A DNA stretch of 64,000 nucleotides, from positions 62,001-126,000 of the forward strand of contig JAPPUL010000086.1 in assembly GCA_026874595.1 (NCBI GenBank), read 5' to 3'. Positions 27,355 through 36,626 of this stretch are shown in pieces. The notes under the pieces are model-generated. The model was not told the origin of the DNA. It made no database searches and was given only the letters and a program-made list of their open reading frames with translations. This DNA comes from Sipunculus nudus. Lineage: Eukaryota > Annelida > Sipuncula > Golfingiida > Sipunculidae. How positions within the stretch are numbered: position 1 is the first letter of the stretch; each line of letters starts with the position of its first letter. The position numbers were made by a program, and so were the translations under genes.

Positions 27355-30135
27355 CTAAGAACACCCGCTTGTTGAACCGCAATTTAAACATCTATAACAA
27401 CTTCCGTTTCTTATCATTATAGAACCGCATATCGCACAAGGATTTGCATCTTTTGAATATTTAAACAAAGCCTCTTCCTTATGATTACTACTACTACTTA
27501 TTTCATACCCTTCTGCCGTTTTAAGCTCTACATCATCCTCCAACTCTGCCACAACAGGATTTTTATTTAGAAACTTTATTGAAAGCCATCTAAATATATA
27601 ATCCATTATAGACTTTGCTATAGGTATTGCTTTATTTGATGTGTAGCCTGATGGCTCAAAGCGAGTGTGCACAAACTTATCTACTAGTATCTCAAGCGGT
27701 ACTCCATATTGCAGGGCAAGCGAAACAGACGTTGCAAACGAATCCATAAGCCCAGATACTACAGAACCCTCCTTTGCCATTACAATAAATAGCTCGCCAA
27801 GTGTTCCATCCTTATACATCCCTGCTGTTACATATCCATCATGCCCTCCTACACTAAACTTATGAGTAATAGCTTCGCGCTCCTCAGGCAGTATTCGTCT
27901 TTTTATCGTTTGAGACGTTTTCTCTTTAGTTTTATCTTCCTTTGTTGTAGACAGGGGCTGCACTAACTTTGAACCGTCTCTATATATTGCTATAGATTTA
28001 AGCCCTCGTTTCCAAGCTTCAATAAGAGCATAGTATATATCATCTTTAGTTACACTGCTATCCATGTTTATAGTCTTTGATATTGCTCCTGACAGAAAAG
28101 GCTGTATTGCTTCCATCATTTTTATATGGCCCATATAGCTAATATTACGTGTCCCATTAGTCGGTTTAAATGCACAGTCAAAAATACTAAGATGCTCTTT
28201 TTTAAGTTCCGGACAGCCTTCTATCGTATCATTAGAATCTATATATTTTATAATACTATTTATTTCCTCTTGTTTGTAATTAAAATTCTCCAAAGCCATT
28301 GCTATTGTTTGATTTACAATCTTTAAAAGCCCGCCCCCTACAAGCTTTTTATACTTAACCAGTGCAATGTCAGGCTCAATTCCCGTAGTATCACAATCCA
28401 TCATAAAAGCAATAGTACCAGTTGGTGCTAGAACTGTCGTTTGAGAGTTCCTATAACCATACTCTTTCCCTAGATTATAAGCATCGTCCCATAAAGTATT
28501 TGATATATCAAAAAGTATTTTTGCCTCCGCTTTATCTTTGTCTCGTCCCAATTTCTCAACAGAGTCCATAAGTTTCAAAGATGCTTTCCTATGCATATCT
28601 ACTACATTAAGCATTGGCTTTGAATTAATTTTGTAATGTTTGAAAGGGCCCTGCACACTTGCTATTATAGAAGACATCTTATAGGCTGCCCCGCACATTA
28701 TAGAAGTAATTAGCGCTGCATAATTTCTCCCCTCAACACTATCATAAGCATAGCCTTTCGACATAAGAAGGGCTCCAAGATTTGCATAACCAAGACCAAG
28801 TGGTCTATAGTCAAGACTATTTTGAGTAATCTTTTGTCCTGGATACGTCGCATGCGATACAAGTATTTCTTGTGCAATAATCATTATTGAAACTGCATAA
28901 CTAAAACCTACAAAATTAAAAGTATCTTCTTCTGTAGTACCTTTTTTGTTTTCACTTCTAAACTTCATAAGATTCAATGAAGCCAAGTTACAGGCCGAGT
29001 CATCCAAAAACATATATTCAGAACAAGGATTACTAGAATTAATTTTACCTGAGTTTGGACAAGTATGCCATTTATTAATCGTCGTATCAAACTGCAAACC
29101 AGGATCACCGCAAACATAAGTTGCATCAGCAATATCCATAAGCAACTCTTTTGCCTTCAAAGATGAAACGTATTCTTTAGACACAACTGCTTTAGTTTTC
29201 CATTCTTTATCATTAGTCGCTCGTTCCATAAACTCATCATCAACTCGAACGCTGTGATTAGCGTTTTGAAATGCGATAGAGTTATAGGCCTCTCCATTAA
29301 ATGATCCATCATAGCCTGCGTTAATTAGTGCATGTGCTTTCTTCTCTTCCAAAGCCTTGCTATTTATAAATTCTTTGATATCTGGATGATCTGCATTAAG
29401 TATAACCATCTTTGCAGCACGACGAGTTTTACCACCAGACTTTATTACTCCCGCAAAAGCATCATAACCTTTCATAAAAGATACCGGGCCCGATGCAGTC
29501 CCTCCCCCACTAAGACCTTCTGATGAGGACCTTATCGTAGACAAGTTAGTTCCCGTCCCTGAACCCCATTTAAAAAGCATTCCTTCTGTTTTTGCAAGAT
29601 CTAATATCGAAGACATCGTGTCTTCTACTGAGTTTATGAAACATGCTGAAAACTGGTTCGTACTACTTTCAACCCCACAATTAAACCATACAGGGCTATT
29701 GAATGAAGCCTTTTGATTTAGCAATAAATCGCTAAGCTCTCGGTAAAATACATTACAAGAGCTTTCATCACAAAAATATCCGTCCTCCATGCCCCAATCT
29801 GCTATGGTTCTTGCAACACGCTCAATCATAACTTTAACGCTAGTCTCGCGCTCTTTAGAACCAACAGGCCCACCAGTAAAATATTTAGAAGCTACTACAT
29901 TTGTTGCAATCTGTGACCAAGATTTTGGAAACTCAACGCTATTGGCCTCAAAAATGATTTCATTATTTTCGTTAGTAATAGATGCATTCCTAAGCTCCCA
30001 TTCAATTTGATCATAAGGATGTCCGTCATAGTCACTAAACATAGGCTTAATAGAAAGCCCGTTATTCCTTTTTTCGATCATCTTATTTATTATGTTCTTG
30101 CTAATTTTAGCGTGTTGTTCCAACGTAGCCCCCAA
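27355..30135 (-). CDS. nrdJ: Vitamin B12-dependent ribonucleoside-diphosphate reductase (class II)
   Basis: Adenosylcobalamin-dependent reduction of ribonucleotides to deoxyribonucleotides, with no need for oxygen or NrdB. Active-site landmarks: NSPVWFNCGV, ACFINSVEDTM, the NPCSE radical motif (Asn/Cys/Glu), APTGTIAFMMDCDTTGIEPD, and a late TSCPD-type region (GLMDSFATSVSLALQYG). The C-terminal tail has two Cys pairs (CAICG, CYRCLNCG), the redox/zinc tail of this family. At 926 residues it is full length. The start is uncertain: TTG at 30135, or TTG at 30123 with a GGGGG tract upstream. It depends on B12, which links it to the cobalt operon at 46810-52404. Confidence 0.96.
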   Translation of the reverse strand: MGATLEQHAKISKNIINKMIEKRNNGLSIKPMFSDYDGHPYDQIEWELRNASITNENNEIIFEANSVEFPKSWSQIATNVVASKYFTGGPVGSKERETSVKVMIERVARTIADWGMEDGYFCDESSCNVFYRELSDLLLNQKASFNSPVWFNCGVESSTNQFSACFINSVEDTMSSILDLAKTEGMLFKWGSGTGTNLSTIRSSSEGLSGGGTASGPVSFMKGYDAFAGVIKSGGKTRRAAKMVILNADHPDIKEFINSKALEEKKAHALINAGYDGSFNGEAYNSIAFQNANHSVRVDDEFMERATNDKEWKTKAVVSKEYVSSLKAKELLMDIADATYVCGDPGLQFDTTINKWHTCPNSGKINSSNPCSEYMFLDDSACNLASLNLMKFRSENKKGTTEEDTFNFVGFSYAVSIMIIAQEILVSHATYPGQKITQNSLDYRPLGLGYANLGALLMSKGYAYDSVEGRNYAALITSIMCGAAYKMSSIIASVQGPFKHYKINSKPMLNVVDMHRKASLKLMDSVEKLGRDKDKAEAKILFDISNTLWDDAYNLGKEYGYRNSQTTVLAPTGTIAFMMDCDTTGIEPDIALVKYKKLVGGGLLKIVNQTIAMALENFNYKQEEINSIIKYIDSNDTIEGCPELKKEHLSIFDCAFKPTNGTRNISYMGHIKMMEAIQPFLSGAISKTINMDSSVTKDDIYYALIEAWKRGLKSIAIYRDGSKLVQPLSTTKEDKTKEKTSQTIKRRILPEEREAITHKFSVGGHDGYVTAGMYKDGTLGELFIVMAKEGSVVSGLMDSFATSVSLALQYGVPLEILVDKFVHTRFEPSGYTSNKAIPIAKSIMDYIFRWLSIKFLNKNPVVAELEDDVELKTAEGYEISSSSNHKEEALFKYSKDANPCAICGSIMIRNGSCYRCLNCGSTSGCS

Positions 30136-30305
30136 TTATATCATATTAATTAATAATTAATTAATAAAATATACATTTTGTTCATATGTTTGCAAAGAAA
30201 AAGTTTTATTATAAAACACTGAGTTGCTATAAAGTATTGTTGACATTTAGTTTTAGGTATATAAAGATTTTGTAAAATTTAATTAAAAATAAACAACTGA
30301 AAATG

Positions 30306-30335
30306 AGTATATCCACAGGCTTTAAAAGCACTCAA
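30306..30335 (-). promoter_or_regulatory. Candidate sigma70-type promoter for nrdJ
   Basis: On the minus strand TTGAGT (30335-30330) is followed after 18 bp by TATACT (30311-30306), which matches -35/-10 spacing. Transcription would start near 30298, leaving a leader of about 165 bases before nrdJ. Confidence 0.4.
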
Positions 30336-30380
30336 AATGGGCAGTTAAGTATATATATAATTTTATAACTATTCAACCAA

Positions 30381-30448
30381 TTTATTGCAAAAATATACAT
30401 TTATAGCAAACTAGTTTATTACAAAAATATACATTTATACTAAATCTA
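30381..30448. repeat. 34-bp direct repeat, two adjacent copies
   Basis: Copies at 30381-30414 and 30415-30448. The first 25 bases, with core caaaaatatacatttata, differ at one position; the last nine diverge more. The place, between the candidate nrdJ promoter and ilvE, would suit a regulator site. Confidence 0.8.
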
Positions 30449-30462
30449 AAATGAGTATATTT

Positions 30463-30484
30463 AAAGACTGCTAAAAGACTGCTA
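30463..30484. repeat. 11-bp tandem duplication upstream of ilvE
   Basis: Two perfect copies of aaagactgcta, about 40 bp before the aminotransferase start. Confidence 0.85.
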
Positions 30485-30523
30485 AAACCTAAAGATAAGG
30501 AGATTAAAAAATAATAAAAGGTT

Positions 30524-31447
30524 ATGGATAAAACAAAGGCACGATACGCATACTTTAAAGATAAAATAGTACAGGTTGAAGAAGCGAATATAAATATCCA
30601 AACTCATGCTCTACAATACGGAACAGCATGTTTTGGCGGTATTCGTGGTTATTGGGATGACTTAACAAATAGCATGTATTTATTCAGACTAGAAGACCAT
30701 TACAAAAGACTTTTGGAATCCTCAAAAATACTATTAATGCGTTCAAAGTACAGTATTGCAGAGCTTATGGAGATAACGCTAAAGCTAGTAAGCAAGAACG
30801 CAGACAAAAATGGAATATACATAAGACCCTTTTTATATAAAAGTGATTTATCTTTATCACCTCGACTACATAACGTAAAAAATAGCCTTGCAATATATAT
30901 AATTCCGCTTGAAAATTATCTTGACATAGAATTTGGATTAAAATGTCGCATATCAAGCTGGAGGCGTATAACAGATAATATGATTCCGACAAAAGCAAAG
31001 GCATCCGGCGTATATATAAACTCAGCACTCGCCAAATCGGAGGCGATGCTTGATAATTATGATGAGGCAATATTCTTAGACCATATGGGGTACGTATCAG
31101 AAGGCTCAGCGGCAAACATATTCATAGTAAAGAAAGACAAACTAATAACGCCACCATTATCAGCGTCAATACTTGCAGGAATAACAAGAAATACAATAAT
31201 AGAACTTGCTCGTGAAGAACTAAAATTAGAAGTTATTGAGAGGAATATAGAACGTTCTGAGCTATATATAGCCGATGAAGTCTTCTTCTGCGGAACAGGT
31301 GTACAAGTTGCATGGATAAAGGAAATAGACAGAAGACTAATAGGCACTGGACAGATAGGCAAACTAACAAAACAAATTCAAAGAATCTATTTTCAAGTGG
31401 TAAAAGGACGTCTTGAAAAGTATAGCAAATGGCTTACTAAAGTATAA
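30524..31447 (+). CDS. ilvE: Branched-chain amino acid aminotransferase (class IV PLP enzyme)
   Basis: PLP-dependent transamination of Leu/Ile/Val and their keto acids. Fold-type IV features: HALQYGTACFGGIRGYW, the PLP-lysine region KASGVYINSALAKSEA, the conserved Glu of VSEGSAANIFIVK and the phosphate-binding Gly/Thr stretch GITRNTIIELA. Length 307 is normal. AAGGAG lies about 20 bases before the ATG, further than ideal. No other branched-chain gene is nearby; a D-amino-acid transaminase or aminodeoxychorismate lyase is less likely given the N-terminal signature. Confidence 0.9.
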   Translation: MDKTKARYAYFKDKIVQVEEANINIQTHALQYGTACFGGIRGYWDDLTNSMYLFRLEDHYKRLLESSKILLMRSKYSIAELMEITLKLVSKNADKNGIYIRPFLYKSDLSLSPRLHNVKNSLAIYIIPLENYLDIEFGLKCRISSWRRITDNMIPTKAKASGVYINSALAKSEAMLDNYDEAIFLDHMGYVSEGSAANIFIVKKDKLITPPLSASILAGITRNTIIELAREELKLEVIERNIERSELYIADEVFFCGTGVQVAWIKEIDRRLIGTGQIGKLTKQIQRIYFQVVKGRLEKYSKWLTKV

Positions 31448-31506
31448 ATATAGTCTCTAATCTCTTTTATCTTCTCTTTTATCTCTTTGGCTTATTTCTC
31501 AAAAAC

Positions 31507-33345
31507 TTATTTCCAAAAAAAGAAGATAAGGGCCATAATTAAAGTTGGGATAATAGCATATATAAAAAGACTTAAAGGAGATATGCCACCATCAAAATAT
31601 TTCTTTAAAATAGATTGTCCTGCAGGATTTGGCGCATTTGCAATAACCGTAAGTCCTCCTCCAGTAACAGCGCCAGATACAACAGCATATTTTAAAGCAT
31701 CACTAAAATTAGGGACAAGTGTACTAAGATACGTAACAGCCGCATTATCATTAAACGCCGTCAAAACTATAGCTCCTACCATAAGCGGTAACTCAGTCAA
31801 ATTGCTCAAAACAGGCTCAATCCACCACCCTTGTAATCCCCCATGAATAACAAGTCCTGCAAGAAAAAATCCAACCAAAAGAGACGGCCTAAGATCCATT
31901 CTATTCTGATACTTCGACGTTACATCTGCAAAACCAAGAAAAAATAAAAAGCCACCTACAAACAAAACCGGATAATGCACATTAACAACAGTCCAAACTA
32001 AAAAACCTATGTGGATAATCATAATCCAAACAGGTACCTTATCACGACGCCTATCCCAATCCGGGTCCGGATAAAACGGCCGCTCTTCTTTAGGTAGCAA
32101 TCCGGGCAATGTCTTTTTTATCTCATTCTCCTTAACCTCTTCAAACATATTGTCAAACGACTTCATAACAAGACCTTTATCAACATCCTCATCCCTTATA
32201 TGCCATCTCAATCTATCCGCTAAAGCACGCTTTATTGCTGCTGCTTTTTTCTCAAAGCGATTTTTAAAGTCAAGCTCTGACGACTCGCGATACTCAATCT
32301 CATCGAATTTCTCCTCAAGACGCTTTCTCTTTATAAACCGTTCTTCAAGTGTCTTTTGGATAGATATCATTCTATACTTCTCCTGCAAAACTTTAAACTC
32401 CTCTCTGAATATTAGCCAATAGATAATGTTAGATATCAAAATACCAAAAAACGCCTTGATTCCAAAGCTCATAAACATAAACGTTAAACCCCAATCCCAC
32501 GGCCCTGCTACCATAAGTACAGGTGGCGCCGCAAAATGAGTGAATGTCCCTCCTACCGATATGTTTACAAAAAGTAAAGCCAGTGTACTATATTTCAATT
32601 TTGTGCTTGGGTTAAGCTCATAAAATTTATCTGCTAATATTAATGCTGATATTGTCATTGCGGCTGGCTCTGTTATAAATGAACCCAGAATTGGCCCTAC
32701 CGTTAGTATTGTAAACCACCATACCGCAAGGTCTCCCTTATACAAATGAGCCACCTTCGACATCAAAAGGCGCGACAACACTAAGATCGGGCGGGTTGCC
32801 GCCAAAGTCATTATAACCACCACAAACATCGGCTCTGTATAATTTACCTTATACGATACATATTGTACTGCTATGCTTAAGTCTTTAAAGTAAAATAGCA
32901 TCGCAAGTAGCAATACCGCTACCCATAACCCAAATACTACCTCAACCTCTCCCATGAAATGTAGATAGCCTGCAAGAAAACGTCTTGCATCTTTGCCTTT
33001 CTTTATCCCTTTTTCTTTTCTTTCCTTATAGCTTTTCTCTACTTTATGAGCCAACTTAAGAATTGCACTACTACGGAATGTATGCATTATCGCACATAAG
33101 AAAATTAGACTCGCTATCAAATTAAATGGCTCTACTTCTATACGATGTTTTAGTATCTCCATTATACTAGTAAGATGTCTATCTTCATAACTATCAAGTG
33201 CCCTTGGGAAATTTATTCCCTTACCCTCACCGCCTAAATTACCACCACCTGCTGCATACCCAAACTCACTCACTGCAAAATACATAACCACTAGGAAAAA
33301 TAAAAGTCCTATCCAAAACCATTTATATCGTATTTGAAGACCCAT
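31507..33345 (-). CDS. Putative Na+/H+ antiporter, integral membrane
   Basis: 612 residues with about a dozen predicted membrane helices and a long charged cytoplasmic loop (about 315-430). Segments such as GPILGSFITEPAAMTISALI, FVNISVGGTFTHFAAPPVLM, LTAFNDNAAVTYLSTLVPNF and VTGGGLTVIANAPNPAGQ match the putative Na+/H+ antiporter family related to NhaD/CitM transporters. Inverted-repeat halves with GxFxTxPxA and NDNAA motifs suggest ion coupling. The transported ion is inferred from the family. The N-terminal hydrophobic stretch is probably the first membrane helix. It is convergent with ilvE. Confidence 0.82.
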   Translation of the reverse strand: MGLQIRYKWFWIGLLFFLVVMYFAVSEFGYAAGGGNLGGEGKGINFPRALDSYEDRHLTSIMEILKHRIEVEPFNLIASLIFLCAIMHTFRSSAILKLAHKVEKSYKERKEKGIKKGKDARRFLAGYLHFMGEVEVVFGLWVAVLLLAMLFYFKDLSIAVQYVSYKVNYTEPMFVVVIMTLAATRPILVLSRLLMSKVAHLYKGDLAVWWFTILTVGPILGSFITEPAAMTISALILADKFYELNPSTKLKYSTLALLFVNISVGGTFTHFAAPPVLMVAGPWDWGLTFMFMSFGIKAFFGILISNIIYWLIFREEFKVLQEKYRMISIQKTLEERFIKRKRLEEKFDEIEYRESSELDFKNRFEKKAAAIKRALADRLRWHIRDEDVDKGLVMKSFDNMFEEVKENEIKKTLPGLLPKEERPFYPDPDWDRRRDKVPVWIMIIHIGFLVWTVVNVHYPVLFVGGFLFFLGFADVTSKYQNRMDLRPSLLVGFFLAGLVIHGGLQGWWIEPVLSNLTELPLMVGAIVLTAFNDNAAVTYLSTLVPNFSDALKYAVVSGAVTGGGLTVIANAPNPAGQSILKKYFDGGISPLSLFIYAIIPTLIMALIFFFWK

Positions 33346-33465
33346 ACTCGCTTGAACCCCTATCTTGAATTAGTTATAAAAAATATATATCTTTAACTTT
33401 TAACTTACAAACTATTTATTTACAAAAGATTAACTATTTGTTACTTATTTTGGATTATACTCACT

Positions 33466-34323
33466 ATGTCTTATCTTGCTAAAATGCGTTTAAACAAAGA
33501 ATGGTACCCGCATGAGGAGATGCTTTGCTTAAACACTATTAAAGAATTTATTAGCTCTTCTAAGAGTAAAAGAAATAGCAGCTTTAATGCTTGTCTTGTT
33601 CCCCATGCCGCTTGGATATTCTGCGGCAAAATCATTGCTAATACCCTCTTTGCTCTTTACAACAATAGTAAATCTAATGATATTAAACGAGTTGTTCTCC
33701 TTGGAGGACACCTCCTGCCAAATGACCCCATACTCTATTTCGGGTGCGACTCCTTTGAGACCCCTCTCGGTAACATTACTCAAGATAATAAGACCATATC
33801 TAATATCCTTAACGATATCAATAAGTTCTACCACTGCCAAAAAGCTACTCAAGATAATTCCATTGAAATCATACTCCCTTTTATTAAGTTCTTCTTCCCT
33901 AATACAAAAATTATAACCTTGAGAATCCCTCCTATATTAAACAAATTAAAAGATATTGCCGCCTCTATCTTAAAGCATATTAATCCAAAAGAAACTTTAT
34001 TTATTGCCTCCTCAGACCTAACTCATTATGGACCCGCTTACCATCTCACTCATGAAAATCATTCGTCTATAGAACAAAATCTAAAGTGGGCCAAGCATAA
34101 TGATCTAAAACTTATTAACTTTATCTTAAATAGGGATTATAGTAATACCATAAAGCATGCAACGCAAAATAACGCTGCATGTAGTTCAGGAGCCATAACT
34201 ACTGCCTTAATTATTTCTTCTCTAATTAATACTAATCTCTCCCCTTGCTTAATCGATTATTACTCAAGCTTTGACATTAGACCATATGAGAATTTTGTCG
34301 GCTATGCCGGAGTCACTTTCTAA
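33466..34323 (+). CDS. MEMO-family protein (AmmeMemoRadiSam system B type)
   Basis: The three metal-site regions of MEMO1-like proteins are visible: PHAAWIFCG (His), LLGGHLLPN (His) and NNAACSSGA (Cys), with the family segment FIASSDLTHYGPAY. Human MEMO1 is a copper/iron-binding protein; bacterial versions have no settled role and often sit with AMMECR1 and a radical SAM gene. Here it is followed after 3 bp by a U32-family gene instead, probably in one operon. Isoleucine codons are mainly ATT/ATC, unlike the ATA-rich genes on either side. Confidence 0.88.
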   Translation: MSYLAKMRLNKEWYPHEEMLCLNTIKEFISSSKSKRNSSFNACLVPHAAWIFCGKIIANTLFALYNNSKSNDIKRVVLLGGHLLPNDPILYFGCDSFETPLGNITQDNKTISNILNDINKFYHCQKATQDNSIEIILPFIKFFFPNTKIITLRIPPILNKLKDIAASILKHINPKETLFIASSDLTHYGPAYHLTHENHSSIEQNLKWAKHNDLKLINFILNRDYSNTIKHATQNNAACSSGAITTALIISSLINTNLSPCLIDYYSSFDIRPYENFVGYAGVTF

Positions 34324-34326
34324 ATT

Positions 34327-35601
34327 ATGAAATTTACTACCTATCTAAACGACCTTAGATCTATTAACATGCTCTTGGATATCGGCTTTGACAAAATCAT
34401 TATCGAAGACCCCTCTTTCTCTCTCTTCTCTAAAAAGACTTTTAAACCAAAACCAGATTACAACTATATCTTGGCTGCTTTAAAAAGAATTAAAAACGCT
34501 AAAAGCAATACCAAAGTAGTTTTTAATATCGATTTAATCCCACATAACAAAGACCTTGATAACATAAGCACACTAATCCATACCATTAAAAACAAAGGCT
34601 TTGACGCTATTAGAATTCAGGATATCGGACTTGCTAAGTTTATTTGCGACTTAGACTCCAATATCCATATTGAAATTAATTCTGTTACCGGAAATTACAA
34701 TTATGCTGCTATTTTGGCTCTTGAAAAGAATATTAAAAATCTAGACTCTATTACTCTCTCTAAAGAAATTGGCTATAAGGACATAAAACTCATAAACTCC
34801 TTCTCAAAACTCGATAACGAACTTTTGATTCATGGGAATATGCTCCTTTTCTACACAAAACGTAACCTTATAGCTCAAAATAAACCCCTCTTCGAAAAAA
34901 TACAAAAAAAACAACTTACAAAAAAGGATAATGACAATATTATGCTTTACCTTCAAGAGCAAAAACGCATCGGCAAATACTTTCCTCTCCTAACAAACAA
35001 CCATGGCTCATTCCTATTCCTTCCTGAGACATTGTCTTTAATCAGGTACACAAACTTAATTCATGAGATAGGTCTAAAATATCTTCTTTTCGATTTCAGG
35101 CATAATACTAATTACAAAACCGTACGTGGCGTTATGGATTTATACAAAAAGGCTTTTGACAATCTTAATAACAAGAATATCATAAAACACAATTATCAAA
35201 CATATTACAACGAAATTGCAAAATACTATAAACAAGGGCTTACTGAAGGTTTTTTCATTCAAGGACAATATGCTTACGAGAAAACAATTACTAAAAACAA
35301 AAGTCAAAACCAAAACAAAGATAAAAACAAACCCACTCAAAATATGATTAAGGTTGCTTTTGTGCTTGGCGTTGTTAAAGAAAAACTTATTGCTGTTAAG
35401 ACTTTTGATTCGTTTGAATATGAGGATTTGCTTTATATCATAACACCAGAAAATAAAACAATTAAATACTCTCTAAAAGCCATTACGACTTTAGATAATA
35501 ATAAGTTAGACAAAGCCATTAAAAATAAAATATTACTTTTAAATTGGGCCAAGAACGTTATCCCCAAAAGCATCTTATATAAACATATAAAAAATACTTA
35601 A
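34327..35601 (+). CDS. U32-family (collagenase-like) protein
   Basis: 424 residues. The N-terminal half has a TIM-barrel-like pattern with GFDAIRIQDIGLAKFI and IHIEINSVTGNYNYAAI, as in U32 proteins (TrhP/YegQ, UbiU/UbiV, RlhA), which act in tRNA/rRNA hydroxylation or quinone hydroxylation rather than as true proteases. The cysteines that bind iron-sulfur in TrhP/UbiU are not evident, so the catalytic class is unclear. The C-terminal part (after 310) has a Lys/Asn-rich linker and a small beta domain. Probably co-transcribed with the MEMO gene. The stop shares the TTAA at 35598-35601 with the convergent gene. Confidence 0.72.
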   Translation: MKFTTYLNDLRSINMLLDIGFDKIIIEDPSFSLFSKKTFKPKPDYNYILAALKRIKNAKSNTKVVFNIDLIPHNKDLDNISTLIHTIKNKGFDAIRIQDIGLAKFICDLDSNIHIEINSVTGNYNYAAILALEKNIKNLDSITLSKEIGYKDIKLINSFSKLDNELLIHGNMLLFYTKRNLIAQNKPLFEKIQKKQLTKKDNDNIMLYLQEQKRIGKYFPLLTNNHGSFLFLPETLSLIRYTNLIHEIGLKYLLFDFRHNTNYKTVRGVMDLYKKAFDNLNNKNIIKHNYQTYYNEIAKYYKQGLTEGFFIQGQYAYEKTITKNKSQNQNKDKNKPTQNMIKVAFVLGVVKEKLIAVKTFDSFEYEDLLYIITPENKTIKYSLKAITTLDNNKLDKAIKNKILLLNWAKNVIPKSILYKHIKNT

Positions 35602-36626
35602 AGAAGACTCTCCTTCTTAACCAAATACAAAAACATAGAGGTTGCAACTATTAAATTCCCATACAAATCAAATGAAAGTCCTATAAAATTTGTTCCCGTC
35701 AAAATGGTTGATACATATTTGCCATCACGTACTTTTATAACCCTGCTCTCACCCCGTTTTGTCTCTGTTATGTAAAATGTATTATCAGAAGCTATAACAA
35801 AACCATGAAACAAACTAAGTGCACTATAATAAACAGTTTTCTCTGCTGTTTCCTTGTCTATTTTATAGATATAATTATATCCCATATGCACTGGGTTTGA
35901 CACATATAAATTATCTTCCTTGTCAAAGGCCATATGAAACGCTATATAGCTTTGAGGTATAGATGCATAAACTTTAGCCTTGCCATCAGCATCAAGTTTA
36001 AAGATTGTCCCCCCCCTATCACCTACATATACTTCTCCTTTACTATTAACAGCAAGTCCGAAGGCAACTCCAAGCCCTTGGGAAAATACATCATAACTGC
36101 CTTGCTCCTTTGTCCTATATATTTTCCCATCAAAACGACTTGCTATATATAAATACTCATCCTTAAAAAGTAAAGACGTTGCGTTTGTTATTCCCGTTAA
36201 GTATACTTCCTTCTCATAATGCTTATCTATCTTATATACTGATATCGTAGTTTGCTCACCTCGTCCGCCACTATAAGTTGCATATATACTACCATCTCCC
36301 CCTATTGCTGGATTATCTATCATATGAAGTCCTCCAACTATTACATCAGGTACCAAAAAAGGATATCTATTACTCCTATGTTCTCCTATATTTACATACA
36401 CTTCTCCACTTACTATGTTTGGCGGTATTGAAACCAGCATCTTTTCATCACTTAGGCCCTTTATATAGGTTTTAGAGTTTGAGAATATCAAATTATAATC
36501 TTTTAAATCATTTGCACGGAAATTCTTGCCCTTTATTGTTACCCAGCCCCCAGGCAGTCCTATGCTAGGACTTATTTCATCTATGTGGATCTTGCCACTA
36601 TCTCCCTTTAATTTGTTCCAAAGCAT
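35598..36626 (-). CDS. IPT/TIG domain plus NHL-type beta-propeller protein
   Basis: Residues about 14-95 form an IPT/TIG immunoglobulin-like domain (ISPSIGLPGGWVTIKGKNF, SGEVYVNIG); residues about 100-340 are six-bladed propeller repeats of the SMP-30/NHL kind (AFGLAVNSKGEVYVGDRGGT, FHMAFDKEDNLYVSNP, LSFDLYGNLIVAT). There is no signal peptide, although such proteins are often exported. Function unknown; a lactonase or binding role is possible. The start lies inside galU (29-bp overlap) with AAGG 9 bases upstream, so it should be translated from the galU mRNA. Confidence 0.82.
   Translation of the reverse strand: MLWNKLKGDSGKIHIDEISPSIGLPGGWVTIKGKNFRANDLKDYNLIFSNSKTYIKGLSDEKMLVSIPPNIVSGEVYVNIGEHRSNRYPFLVPDVIVGGLHMIDNPAIGGDGSIYATYSGGRGEQTTISVYKIDKHYEKEVYLTGITNATSLLFKDEYLYIASRFDGKIYRTKEQGSYDVFSQGLGVAFGLAVNSKGEVYVGDRGGTIFKLDADGKAKVYASIPQSYIAFHMAFDKEDNLYVSNPVHMGYNYIYKIDKETAEKTVYYSALSLFHGFVIASDNTFYITETKRGESRVIKVRDGKYVSTILTGTNFIGLSFDLYGNLIVATSMFLYLVKKESLL

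Larger units (their letters stand above)
30136..30523. other. Divergent regulatory spacer nrdJ-ilvE with repeats
   Basis: 388 bp. It holds a candidate nrdJ promoter, a 34-bp direct repeat, an 11-bp duplication and a 13-mer (aaaatgagtatat) present twice (30300-30312, 30448-30460). No cobalamin riboswitch consensus and no NrdR box pair was recognised. Confidence 0.6.

Noticed and set aside
30304-30318. DnaA-box-like atatccaca in the nrdJ-ilvE spacer
   Set aside because: Only a single near match (8 of 9), with no cluster of boxes and no dnaA/dnaN nearby, so not a replication origin.
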